Source: Bog-756 sp963704585
Lineage (GTDB): Bacteria > Actinomycetota > Acidimicrobiia > Acidimicrobiales > RAAP-2
NCBI GenBank assembly: GCA_963704585.1
Contig: OY969919.1
Location: 1,736,001-1,800,000 of the forward strand
Direction of reading: 5' to 3'
Length of the DNA stretch: 64,000 nt
In this document: piece by piece, positions 24,302 through 32,634 of the stretch
How positions within the stretch are numbered: the first letter of the stretch is position 1
Layout of the letters: each line of letters opens with the position of its first letter
The notes under the pieces: generated by a model
The model's database searches: none
Told to the model about the DNA's origin: nothing
Seen by the model: the letters and a program-made list of their open reading frames with translations, nothing else
Program-made: the position numbers and the translations under genes

Positions 24302-26544
24302 TGGTCCTTCGGGCGCGCGGTCCCGCTCTGCCGGCCGCCGCGCTTCGCGGCGCCCGAGGCCGGCTTCCCTTTCATCGTGCGGGTGCCGGAGGCTGCACGG
24401 GATCCACGGCCCGTCTTGGCGGCGGATCCGGCGCCCTGCTCGCCGGAGCGCTTCGTCGCGGCCTTCGCGCGGGTCCGCTTGGCGGGCGTGGCACCGGCGG
24501 GCGCGGCGTCGGCGGCCTCCGTGGGCGCGGCACCGGCGGGCGCGTCCGCCGCGAAGTCCGTGGTCGGGGTGAGTCCGGCATCCCCGACCGCGTCCTGGAT
24601 CGCCCGCGAGACGCCCCCGCGCGCCCGTGCGTCGGCGCCACCCGCCAGGTTGTCCATGACCTTTCGGGCGAGCAGCCCCTCCATGTGGCGCGCCCGGCGG
24701 AACCCGCCCGTGCGACGCCCGGCCACCTGGCGCGCGATCCCGAGGCTCACGTGCTCGGAGGTCGGCTTCTGCTGACCGCTGATCTTGGAGGCGGAGTTCA
24801 CCAGCGAGACGTGGGAGAAGGCCTGCGGGAAGTTGCCGACGAGCCGACCTGCGATCGGGTCGTACTCTTCCGAGAGCAGCCCGAGGTCGTTGCGGAGTCC
24901 GAGGAGCCGGTCGAAGAGCTCGCGCGCGTCGTGGGTCCGGCCGAGCAGCGCGAGGCAGTCGGCGAGCCAGAACGAGCAGGCGAGGAACGCGCCTTCGTGG
25001 CCGGTGAGCCCGTCGACGTCCCCCGTGTCGCTCGTGCGGTACCGGAGCACGAAGTCGCCCTCGACGAGCTCGCGCTCGATGGCCTCGATGGTGCCCCGCA
25101 CCCGTGGGTCGGTGGCCGGCAGGAAGCCCATCAGCGGGATCATGAGCAGGCTCGCGTCGAGCTGGTCGGAGCCGTAGTACTGGGTGAAGGAGCCCTTCGA
25201 GACGTTGAAGCCCTCGTCGCAGACCTGCTGGTGGATCTCGGCGCGGACCGCCTTCCAGCGGTCGAGCGGACCCTCGGTGTGGCAGGTCTCGATCGTCTTG
25301 ATCGCACGGTCCATGGCGACCCAGGCCATGACCTTCGAGTGGGTGAAGTGGCGCCTCGGTCCGCGGATCTCCCAGATCCCGTCGTCCGGTTCGCGCCATC
25401 CGGCCTCGAGGTACTCGATGAGTGCGAGCTGCAGCTCCCACGCGGCGTTCTCTCCCGCGGGCTCCTGGTGCGCGGACTCGTAGAGCGCGGACATGACCTC
25501 GCCGTAGACGTCGATCTGGAACTGGCCGGCCGCCGCGTTCCCGATGCGTACCGGTGCGGAGCCCTCGTACCCGGGCAGCCAGTCGACCTCCCACTCGTCG
25601 AGGCGGCGCTCGCCGGCCGCCCCGTACATGATCTGGAGCTGCGACGGGTCGCCGGCCGCCGCGCGGAGCAGCCAGGTGCGCCAGGCCATCGCCTCCTCGT
25701 AGTAGCCGCCCCGCATGAGCGACTCGAGGGTCAGCGTCGCGTCGCGCAGCCAGCAGTAGCGGTAGTCCCAGTTGCGCCCGCCGCCGAGCGTCTCCGGCAG
25801 CGAGGTCGTCGCGGCTGCCACGATCCCCCCGGTCGGCTCGTAGGTGAGCGCCTTGAGCGTGATGAGGGAGCGCACGACCGCTTCGCGGTGGTCGCCCTCG
25901 TAGGTGCAGCGCGACGCCCACTCGTTCCACCAGAGCTCGGTGTCCCCGATCGCGTAGACCGCGTCGGTCGGGCGGGGAGGCGTCTCGTTGGCCGGGTACC
26001 ACGAGAGCGAGAAGGGGATCCGCTGCCCCTCGGCCACCGTGAACTCGGCCACCGTCGAGTAGTCGAAGCCCTCGGTCGGCACCGGCGTCCAGAGGGAGAG
26101 CGCATCCGGTCCCGCGATCGCGGTCAGCGTCCCGTCCATCTTGCGCACCCAGGGCACCACCTGGCCGTAGCCGAAGCGGATGGTGAGGTTCATCTCCATG
26201 GTGACCCGACCGCGCACCCCCTCGACGAGTCGCACGACCTCGGGGTGGCTCTCGCGGATCGGCATGCAGTCGGTCACCCGCACGGTGCCCTCGGGCGTGA
26301 CGAACTCCGACTCGAGGACGAGGGAGTCCTCGCGGTAGTGGCGGTGCGTCGCACCGTCGGCTCCCTTCGGCGCGAGCCGCCACGAGCCGTGGGAGTCGTC
26401 GCCGAGCAGCTTGGCGAAACACGCGGCGGAGTCGAAGCGCGGGAGGCAGAGCCAGTCGATCGACCCGTCGCGCCCCACGAGCGCGACGGTGTGCAGGTCG
26501 CCGATGATGCCGTAGTCCTCGATGCGGAGGGCCATGCTTCCCAT
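24298..26544 (-). CDS. GH15-family glucanase/trehalase with basic C-terminal tail
   Basis: A 748-aa glycoside hydrolase of the bacterial glucoamylase/trehalase branch. Residues 1-220 are the N-terminal beta-domain (IEDYGIIGDLHTVALV, GSIDWLCLPRFDS). The (alpha/alpha)6 barrel follows, with NWDYRYCWLRDA, the general acid Glu in DDGIWEIRG and the general base Glu in LLSEEYDP. Mycobacterial members hydrolyse trehalose, others alpha-glucans. No signal peptide, so cytoplasmic. The last 130 residues are not catalytic: after about residue 640 the chain becomes Ala/Pro/Lys/Arg-rich (PAKRTRAKAATKRSGEQ). ATG 26544 or ATG 26535 may be used. Confidence 0.9.
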   Translation of the reverse strand: MGSMALRIEDYGIIGDLHTVALVGRDGSIDWLCLPRFDSAACFAKLLGDDSHGSWRLAPKGADGATHRHYREDSLVLESEFVTPEGTVRVTDCMPIRESHPEVVRLVEGVRGRVTMEMNLTIRFGYGQVVPWVRKMDGTLTAIAGPDALSLWTPVPTEGFDYSTVAEFTVAEGQRIPFSLSWYPANETPPRPTDAVYAIGDTELWWNEWASRCTYEGDHREAVVRSLITLKALTYEPTGGIVAAATTSLPETLGGGRNWDYRYCWLRDATLTLESLMRGGYYEEAMAWRTWLLRAAAGDPSQLQIMYGAAGERRLDEWEVDWLPGYEGSAPVRIGNAAAGQFQIDVYGEVMSALYESAHQEPAGENAAWELQLALIEYLEAGWREPDDGIWEIRGPRRHFTHSKVMAWVAMDRAIKTIETCHTEGPLDRWKAVRAEIHQQVCDEGFNVSKGSFTQYYGSDQLDASLLMIPLMGFLPATDPRVRGTIEAIERELVEGDFVLRYRTSDTGDVDGLTGHEGAFLACSFWLADCLALLGRTHDARELFDRLLGLRNDLGLLSEEYDPIAGRLVGNFPQAFSHVSLVNSASKISGQQKPTSEHVSLGIARQVAGRRTGGFRRARHMEGLLARKVMDNLAGGADARARGGVSRAIQDAVGDAGLTPTTDFAADAPAGAAPTEAADAAPAGATPAKRTRAKAATKRSGEQGAGSAAKTGRGSRAASGTRTMKGKPASGAAKRGGRQSGTARPKDQ

Positions 26545-26607
26545 GTCTAGTCGCCGGTGGTGCCGCCGGACCGGAGGCCACGGGGCGGGGCGCGCCGGAA
26601 GGCAGTG

Positions 26608-27780
26608 CTACCCGGACGTGCAGGGACCGGTGCCGACCGGCGCCGTGCTCCCGCCGGTGTGCTGGACGCGGCCGAGCACGCCCGGCGAGGTCAGCGCGTA
26701 CCCGATGTCGCTGTTGGTCGTCGACCGCGAGAAGACCACGCCGATCACCTGACCGTCGGGCTCGACGAGCGGACCGCCCGAGTTGCCCGGCCGGACCACC
26801 GACTGGATCTGGTAGACGTCACGGACCGTCAGCCCCTGCCCGTAGATGTCGCGGCCCTGCGCCTGGAAGTCGGCCATGACCCCGGCCGCGCTCACAGCGA
26901 ACGGACCGCCGCCCGGGTAGCCGAGGACCGCGGCCTGCGTCCCGCGCGGGACGTCGGTCGCGTCGAGTGTGAGCGACGGCGCCGAGAGGCCGTCGACCCG
27001 CATGATCGCGAGGTCGTACGACGGGTCGAACGCGACCACCGTCGTCGCGTGCGGACCCGATCCGTCCTCGACCATCGGGTGGCTGATGCCCGCGATCACG
27101 TGCGCGTTGGTCACCACCTCGCCGGGCGCCACGACGAAGCCCGATCCCTCCTGGATCTGGCCGCAGCCGTCACCGATGACCTTGACCGTCGACGCGCCGG
27201 CCTGGGTGACCGCCTCCTGAAGCTGCGCGCCGCCCGGAAGGGTCACCGGTCCCGCCGCCGCCGGGGCGAGCTGCGCGAACACCGGGGGGAAGCCTTCGGC
27301 CGAGAGGAAGCTCTGCACCCGCGAGAAGACCGACGGCGGTGCGGGCAGCATGTCGTCGAGGGATCGGATGATCTTCGACTGCGCGATCGACGAGTTGAGG
27401 CTCATCGAGGTGGAGTTCGCGAGCGTCGAGGCGAGCAGCCACGCCGCGAGGAGCGTCGCGATCACCGCCACCACCAGCCCGAGCGCGGAGTCGATCGAGC
27501 CGAGGATCCCGTGGTGGACGGTCTTGAACGCGAGGTTGCCGACGACTCGTCCGGCCACGCCGCAGAAGACGGCCACCCCGACCATCGTGGCGAGGGCGAG
27601 GGCCGTCCGGGTCGACGGCTGGTGGACGCGTCCCACCGTCACCGAGGCGAGGATCGCGCCGAGGTAGAGGCCGAGCCAGAAGCCGCCGAAGGTGAGGACC
27701 TGCACGACGGCCCCGAGGCGGACGCCCTGGATCGCCGCGAGCACGACCACCACCACGACGACGACGTCGACGAGGTTCAC
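26608..27780 (-). CDS. MarP-like membrane-anchored serine protease (CvpA + trypsin domains)
   Basis: 390 aa, close to M. tuberculosis MarP (397). Residues 1-165 hold four membrane helices of a CvpA/colicin V-like domain (VNLVDVVVVVVVVLAAIQG). The extracytoplasmic trypsin-like domain has the triad His in VTNAHV, Asp in DLAIMRVDG and Ser in RPGNSGGPL. Cys in GDGCGQ and Cys in the last residues (GPCTSG) are placed like the MarP disulfide that locks its active form. Family knowledge: acid and oxidative stress resistance through periplasmic proteolysis. GTG 27780 has a GGGGAG Shine-Dalgarno. It is 63 bp upstream of the GH15 gene and may be cotranscribed. Confidence 0.9.
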   Translation of the reverse strand: MNLVDVVVVVVVVLAAIQGVRLGAVVQVLTFGGFWLGLYLGAILASVTVGRVHQPSTRTALALATMVGVAVFCGVAGRVVGNLAFKTVHHGILGSIDSALGLVVAVIATLLAAWLLASTLANSTSMSLNSSIAQSKIIRSLDDMLPAPPSVFSRVQSFLSAEGFPPVFAQLAPAAAGPVTLPGGAQLQEAVTQAGASTVKVIGDGCGQIQEGSGFVVAPGEVVTNAHVIAGISHPMVEDGSGPHATTVVAFDPSYDLAIMRVDGLSAPSLTLDATDVPRGTQAAVLGYPGGGPFAVSAAGVMADFQAQGRDIYGQGLTVRDVYQIQSVVRPGNSGGPLVEPDGQVIGVVFSRSTTNSDIGYALTSPGVLGRVQHTGGSTAPVGTGPCTSG

Positions 27781-27977
27781 CGCGCCGCTCCCCGGAGCCC
27801 GGTCGCCGCGTGCGGGGTGAGGGGAGTCGGGCGCACCGATCCGTACGGTAGACGGGTCCCGGCCCGGGCAACCGTCATCACCCTCCGCCCGACCCCGCAC
27901 GTGGGAAGATCACCCGGCGACCGGACCGCAGGGGAACGCTGTGGCGCCGGCCGGACCCGGAGGGACCGGACGCTGCG

Positions 27978-29255
27978 ATGACTGCCCGACGACCATCCCG
28001 CGCCGCACGGCGGCTCGCCCTCCGGCTCTTTGTCCACCGTGCATCGACCCGGTTGGTCGCCGCCACGCTGACCGGTTCGCTCCTCTTCCTCGCAGCGGCG
28101 TGCAGCTCCGGCGCGGCTCCGGGCGGCGTCTCCGCACCGTCGACGATCGCCTCCGGCTCACCCTGGAACGGCTCACTCGTCTCGGTGACCCTCCCGCCAC
28201 CGGACAACTCGCTCCGCGCGGTGACCTGCGCGACCGCGAGGGCGTGCTGGGCGGTCGGTTCCAACGTAGGCGTCGGCGGAGCACCGAACGGGGCGATCGT
28301 GGTCGCGACGACCGACGGCGGTCGCACGTGGACCAACCAGACGGTGCCACCGACGGTCGCCTACCTCACCGACGTGGCCTGCGCGGACGCACGCCGCTGC
28401 GTCGCGGTCGGGCAGTCGGGAACGAGCTCGAGCGGTCCGGGCGCGGTCATCGCCACGACGGACGGCGGCACGATCTGGACGGCGCAGGTCCTGCCACCGG
28501 CCGCGACCGACGTGACCGCGGCCACCTGCCTCCCGACCAGGCAGTGCGTCGCCATCGCGACGACGGCCGGCGGCGCGGTCGCGCTCACGACCTCCGCACC
28601 GGGCGCCGCCTGGCGGCAGGCGGGTGCCCTCCCGACCGGCCAGACGGGCGCGACCTCGGTCTCCTGCCCCGACGCATCGCACTGCTGGGCGGCCGCCCGC
28701 ACTCCGGTCACGGTCGACCGGTCGGCCGCCGCGGTGGCGGCGAGCAGCGACGGGGGGACGACGTGGACCGCGCTCACGATTCCCCCGGGGGTCGGTGCGC
28801 TCGACGCGCTCGCCTGCTTCGACACCGGCGACACGACCTCGACGACCACGACGGCCGCGTCGTCCGGCACGACGTCCGCGCCGGGCTCGCTTCCGGTCTG
28901 GTGCGCGGCCGTCGGCACGACCGACGGGGGTCTCACGAGCGTGCGGAGCGGCAAGGCGGTCGTGCTCACCACCGCGGACGGGGGCAGCGTCTGGACGCGG
29001 CAGCCCGTCTTCGCCCTCGTCGCGGGGCTCACCGGGCTCTCCTGCCTCGCGCCGGGCACCTGCGCGGCGGCGGGCACCGCCGGCACCCTCGTCCCGCAGG
29101 CCGGCATGGCGCTCTTCACCGATCCCTCCTCCTCGCCGTGGAAGAAGGCGGCGGTCGTCGCGACCGCACTCCCGCTCACCGGCATCAGCTGCGTCTCGAC
29201 CTCGGCGTGCGTCGCGGTCGGCGAGTCGATCACCGAGCATCTCGCCGGCGGGTGA
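27978..29255 (+). CDS. secreted lipoprotein with BNR/YCF48-like beta-propeller repeats
   Basis: 425 aa. A long Arg-rich n-region is followed by a hydrophobic helix and lipobox LAAAC (Cys about 42). The mature part is six or seven repeats of a four-stranded type, each with a Cys pair and a sialidase-like Asp box: ATTDGGRTWTNQ, ATTDGGTIWTAQ, SSDGGTTWTAL, TTADGGSVWTRQ. CVAVG-like strands alternate with these. Such propellers usually bind partners and are seldom catalytic. A Thr/Ser stretch (TTSTTTTAASSGTTS) interrupts one blade. ATG 27978 has GGAGGG 13 bases upstream. It is divergent from the MarP-like protease across 197 bp, so the two may be coregulated. Confidence 0.78.
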   Translation: MTARRPSRAARRLALRLFVHRASTRLVAATLTGSLLFLAAACSSGAAPGGVSAPSTIASGSPWNGSLVSVTLPPPDNSLRAVTCATARACWAVGSNVGVGGAPNGAIVVATTDGGRTWTNQTVPPTVAYLTDVACADARRCVAVGQSGTSSSGPGAVIATTDGGTIWTAQVLPPAATDVTAATCLPTRQCVAIATTAGGAVALTTSAPGAAWRQAGALPTGQTGATSVSCPDASHCWAAARTPVTVDRSAAAVAASSDGGTTWTALTIPPGVGALDALACFDTGDTTSTTTTAASSGTTSAPGSLPVWCAAVGTTDGGLTSVRSGKAVVLTTADGGSVWTRQPVFALVAGLTGLSCLAPGTCAAAGTAGTLVPQAGMALFTDPSSSPWKKAAVVATALPLTGISCVSTSACVAVGESITEHLAGG

Positions 29256-29323
29256 GGGAACCGCTGCCGGGATGTCGGAACCTGCCGCCGGGCAGGGACC
29301 CCGTCGCCGTCGCACCCGTTCCG

Positions 29324-29329
29324 TATGAT
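29324..29329 (+). promoter_or_regulatory. predicted -10 box (TATGAT) of a leaderless leader-ORF transcript
   Basis: TATGAT lies 6 bases before ATG 29336, the spacing expected when transcription starts at the A of the start codon. No clear -35 hexamer is seen. It would drive the leader ORFs and the methyltransferase operon. Confidence 0.4.
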
Positions 29330-29335
29330 CGGCCC

Positions 29336-29398
29336 ATGGTGATCGATCCCCCTGGCAGCGCCCGTCGCGGTGCCGGGGCGCCCGGCTCGGTGTCATGA
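29336..29398 (+). CDS. 20-codon leader ORF upstream of the DNA methyltransferase
   Basis: ATG 29336 opens a 20-codon frame (MVIDPPGSARRG..., ending PGSVS) that stops at TGA 29396-29398. The stop overlaps ATG 29395 of the next short ORF as ATGA. It is placed at the expected transcription start, so it could be translated from a leaderless mRNA. The peptide itself has no recognisable motif. Its role would be translational coupling; translation is not proven. Confidence 0.35.
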   Translation: MVIDPPGSARRGAGAPGSVS

Positions 29399-29453
29399 GC
29401 ACGGTGGAGCCGATCGGATCGCCGCCATGAGCACGGTGGAGCCGATCGGATCG
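29395..29453 (+). repeat. 32-bp tandem duplication over the methyltransferase start
   Basis: Two copies of a 27-base segment beginning ATGAGCACGGTGGAGCCGAT lie 32 bases apart (29395-29421 and 29427-29453). Because 32 is not a multiple of 3, copy 1 encodes only MSTVEPIGSPP and stops at TGA 29428-29430, which overlaps the methyltransferase ATG 29427 as ATGA. Copy 2 encodes the real N-terminus. Confidence 0.85.
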
Positions 29454-30908
29454 GCGCTCCGCAGGCGGTCGACCACGACCTCCGCCTTCGGCGTGGGGCG
29501 TCGAGAGGCGCACGATGCCTCCACCTTCTACGCGCGCTTCACTCCACCGCGCCTCTCCGACGACAGCAACGTCGCGCCGCACACGGCCGAGGACGAGCTC
29601 TGGGTCGGCGACGCACGACGGATGGACCGCGTCGGCCGGGTCGCCGACGACTCGGTCGCCCTCGTGGTGACCTCACCGCCGTACTTCGCGGGCAAGGAGT
29701 ACGAAACGGCGCTCGGCGTCGGCCACGTGCCCGCCGACTACGAGACCTATCTCGACATGCTCTTCGACGTCTTCGAGCAGTGCTATGCGAAGCTCGAGCC
29801 CGGCGGGCGGATCGCGGTCAACGTGGCCAACCTCGGTCGCAAGCCGTACCGCTCGCTCGCCCGCGACGTGATCGACGTCCTCGAGCGGCTCGGCTACCTG
29901 CTGCGCGGCGAGATCGTCTGGCAGAAGAGCCAGGCGGCCGGCGGCTCCTGCGCCTGGGGCACCTACCAGCGGCCGGCCAATCCGGTCCTCCGCGACGTGA
30001 CCGAGCGGGTGGTGGTCGCGTCCAAGGGGCGGTTCGACCGGGCGCTCACCCCGAGCCGGCGCGAGGAGCTCGGCCTGCCCTGCGAAGGGACGATGTCGAT
30101 GGACGAGTTCGTCGACGCGACGATCGACCTCTGGGACCTCCCGAGCGAGTCGGCGACCCAGGTCGGCCACCCCGCGCCGTTCCCCGTCGAGCTGCCCCGC
30201 CGGCTCATCGAGCTCTACACCTACCGCGGCGATCTCGTCCTCGATCCCTTCATGGGCTCGGGCTCGACCGCGGTGGCCGCACTGCGGACCGAGCGCCACT
30301 ACGTGGGCTTCGACACCGATCCCGAGTACGTGGCGCTCGCCGAGCGCAGGATCGCGGACGAGCGCGCCCGGCTTGCTGCCGGCGAGAGCGCCTCCCGTCG
30401 CCGCGTGACGGTGCCGCCGGGTCGGCCCACCCAGGAGTTCGAGCCGGGCGCGACGTCCGAGGCCGTTGGGGTCCGCGCCGGGCGGAAGGCCAGCGAGCTC
30501 GCGTACGGCGCTCTCGTCGCCGCGGGCTTCGCCTCGATCGAGCGCGGCGTCGCGGTGCGGGACCTCGGGGTGACCGTCGGCTTCCGCGCGCGCGACGCCG
30601 AAGGGCGGACCTGGCTCTTCGACCTCTCGGGGGCCTTTTCGGCCACCAGGCCGGGCCTGCGGCGGGCGGAGGTGCTCTGGCGCTCGCTCGGCGCCGCCGC
30701 GGTGCTGCATGCGGCACGCTCCGCCGACCCTTCCCGCACCGACATCGGTCCGCTGGTGCTTCTCACCACCGAACGCCCCGCACCGCGCAGCGCGGGCGAC
30801 AAGGCGCTCGTGGCCGCGACGGGTGTGCACGGCCCGGTGCGGGACGTGGTCGAGCTGCTCGACCCGTCCGGCGTCGATCGACTCCGAACCCTCGCAGCCG
30901 GCGGCTGA
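29427..30908 (+). CDS. site-specific DNA methyltransferase, beta-class (N4-cytosine/N6-adenine), with extra C-terminal domain
   Basis: 493 aa. The catalytic motif IV is VTSPPYFAGKEY (residues 81-92) and the S-adenosylmethionine motif is LDPFMGSGSTAVAA near 272, in the IV-before-I order of beta-class enzymes. TSPPY favours N4-cytosine or N6-adenine methylation. Residues about 350-490 form a second domain not needed for methylation: WLFDLSGAFSATRPGLRR, then LVLLTTERP and GDKALVAATG, with a nuclease-like alpha/beta pattern but no complete PD-(D/E)XK set. ATG 29427 is the second copy of a 32-bp duplication. The next gene starts 24 bp downstream and may be the cognate nuclease. Confidence 0.88.
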   Translation: MSTVEPIGSALRRRSTTTSAFGVGRREAHDASTFYARFTPPRLSDDSNVAPHTAEDELWVGDARRMDRVGRVADDSVALVVTSPPYFAGKEYETALGVGHVPADYETYLDMLFDVFEQCYAKLEPGGRIAVNVANLGRKPYRSLARDVIDVLERLGYLLRGEIVWQKSQAAGGSCAWGTYQRPANPVLRDVTERVVVASKGRFDRALTPSRREELGLPCEGTMSMDEFVDATIDLWDLPSESATQVGHPAPFPVELPRRLIELYTYRGDLVLDPFMGSGSTAVAALRTERHYVGFDTDPEYVALAERRIADERARLAAGESASRRRVTVPPGRPTQEFEPGATSEAVGVRAGRKASELAYGALVAAGFASIERGVAVRDLGVTVGFRARDAEGRTWLFDLSGAFSATRPGLRRAEVLWRSLGAAAVLHAARSADPSRTDIGPLVLLTTERPAPRSAGDKALVAATGVHGPVRDVVELLDPSGVDRLRTLAAGG

Positions 30909-30931
30909 GCCGGCGGTCGTCCAGACGCACC

Positions 30932-31990
30932 GTGCCCGACGACCGGACCACGATCACCGAGCTCGGCACCGCCCTCGGCACGCTGCCCTTTCCCGACGCA
31001 CGGGTCGCGATCGCCGAGCGTCCCGCCGAGCTCCGGGTCGAGACGACCGTGTGGGAGACGCTCGACGCGATCGTGCGCAGCGGGCGCTACGCGGACGAGC
31101 TGCGCGGAGCGTTCGCCAACGGGAAGGCCTTCCTCGAGGCACCGGACGGTCTGCGGGGCCGCCTGCCGCAGACCATCGAGTGGACCGGGGGGCGACGGGC
31201 GCCCGGCGACGAGGTCGCCCCGATCGACCTGCGCATCGACCACGTCTTCCTCGTCTCCTGCAAGTACGAGTCGGACATCGTGGCCAACGTCTCGCCCGGC
31301 CGCCTCTTCGACGGGCTGCTGGCGACCACCGGGGCGTGGGAGCGCACCGACTGGTACGCGACCGTCGCCCCCGGCGAGCTCGCTGCGCTCTACCGCGCGT
31401 GTCTCGACGCCACCGGCCTCGACGACCTTCCGCACGACGCCGCCTCGTGCAGCCGCGAGGAGCTCCAGCGGCTCCGGACGGCGCTGCAGGGGCGCACCTA
31501 CCCCGACGCCGGGTCGCAGGCGGCGTACCGCGAGCTGTGCCGCGTGGTGAGCGAGGCCTCCGCGGCAAAGTGGCGCGACTCGCTCGAGTCGTCGGGCGTC
31601 GCGACGGAGGTCGTGCTCTGGAGGCTCCTCCGGATCGGCAGCGCGCCCTACTACGTGCTCGGCCACGACCGTCGCACCGGCGCGCCGGCTCGCCTCCGCA
31701 TCTCGAGCCCGTGGGACTGGCGCGACCGCTTCGAGCTCGAGGGCGCAGCGGTGCAGGCGGCCTCGGCGGGCCAGCCACGGGTCGACTGGGCGTTCACCTG
31801 CCGCGACCGCGAGGACGACCGGTGCCGGACCGTCGAGGGCCACGTCGAGATCCGCTGGAGCCACGGCCGGTTCGCCCAGCCGCCGGAGGCGAAGGTCTAC
31901 CTCGACACCCCGATGGCCCAGCTGCCCGGGTACCACCTCCTCGACGGCGGTGAGGACCCCCAGCTCGCCCTCTGGCCCGCCACGTCGTGA
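30932..31990 (+). CDS. methyltransferase-associated protein, putative restriction-endonuclease-like
   Basis: 352 aa, GTG start 24 bp after the methyltransferase, and overlapping the next gene by GTGA. I recognise no named family. The segment APIDLRIDHVFLVSCKYES (near residues 95-115) has a D-x-R-x-D strand followed by a hydrophobic strand ending SCK, the layout of a PD-(D/E)XK core with Ser in place of the usual acid. SPGRLFDGLL follows. A second conserved-looking block near the C-terminus is VEIRWSHGRF and PEAKVYLDTP. Position in the operon makes a restriction partner plausible; an alternative is a DNA-binding or anti-restriction accessory. Nuclease activity is inference. Confidence 0.6.
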   Translation: MPDDRTTITELGTALGTLPFPDARVAIAERPAELRVETTVWETLDAIVRSGRYADELRGAFANGKAFLEAPDGLRGRLPQTIEWTGGRRAPGDEVAPIDLRIDHVFLVSCKYESDIVANVSPGRLFDGLLATTGAWERTDWYATVAPGELAALYRACLDATGLDDLPHDAASCSREELQRLRTALQGRTYPDAGSQAAYRELCRVVSEASAAKWRDSLESSGVATEVVLWRLLRIGSAPYYVLGHDRRTGAPARLRISSPWDWRDRFELEGAAVQAASAGQPRVDWAFTCRDREDDRCRTVEGHVEIRWSHGRFAQPPEAKVYLDTPMAQLPGYHLLDGGEDPQLALWPATS

Positions 31991-32568
31991 GCGGCCGGGA
32001 TCGGCGGCTGGGGCCGGACGCCGCCTGGGACGGGGAGCGCTACCAACGGCGCTTCGACGAGCTCGCGGCGAGCGGCGAAGACGTGCACGGCGAGGCAGAC
32101 CTCGTCGCGGGCTTGCATCCCGCCACCGTGCTCGATGCCGGATGCGGGACCGGCCGCGTCGCGATCGAGCTCGCGCAGCGGGGGATCGAGGTGGTCGGGA
32201 TCGACCGCGACCCCTCGATGCTGGCGGCCGCCGCACGCCTCGCACCCGAGCTCGCCTGGGTGGAGGCCGACGTCGCGACCGTCGAGCTCGGACGGACGTT
32301 CGACGTCGTCGTGATGGCCGGCAACGTTCCGCTCTTCACGCCGGAAGGCAGGCGGGCCGCGCTGGTGGCCGGCTGCGCGCGCCATGTCGCACCGGGCGGC
32401 CGTCTCGTCGCGGGCTTCCAGCTCGACGGCCGTTACCCGCTCGCCACCTACGACGCGGACTGTGCGCGGGTCGGGCTCGTGCTCGAGGACCGCTGGTCGA
32501 CCTGGTCGCGCGAGCCGCTCGGCCCGGATGCGGCCTACGCGGTCTCGCTCCACCGCGCCACGGGCTGA
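31987..32568 (+). CDS. class I SAM-dependent methyltransferase
   Basis: 193 aa. Motif I is VLDAGCGTGRVAIEL, the acidic residue after the second strand is in VVGIDRDPSML, and motif post-II VEADVATV is present; later FDVVVMAGN. This is the Methyltransf_25-like fold that methylates small molecules or proteins, without the NPPY-type motif of nucleic-acid enzymes. GTG 31987 overlaps the stop of the preceding gene (GTGA), so it is co-translated with the methyltransferase/putative nuclease pair. Whether it belongs to that system functionally or only shares the transcript is unclear. Confidence 0.82.
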   Translation: MSGRDRRLGPDAAWDGERYQRRFDELAASGEDVHGEADLVAGLHPATVLDAGCGTGRVAIELAQRGIEVVGIDRDPSMLAAAARLAPELAWVEADVATVELGRTFDVVVMAGNVPLFTPEGRRAALVAGCARHVAPGGRLVAGFQLDGRYPLATYDADCARVGLVLEDRWSTWSREPLGPDAAYAVSLHRATG

Positions 32569-32634
32569 GGGCGGACCGCCGGTCGGGCGGGGCTCGAACA
32601 GCGGGATGCGGCACCGACTCTGCGATCATGGTGC

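Noticed and set aside
23291..26581. 1096-aa minus-strand open frame
   Set aside because: Only the final 336 residues (MBL protein) are real; the upstream part is another frame of the GH15 gene.
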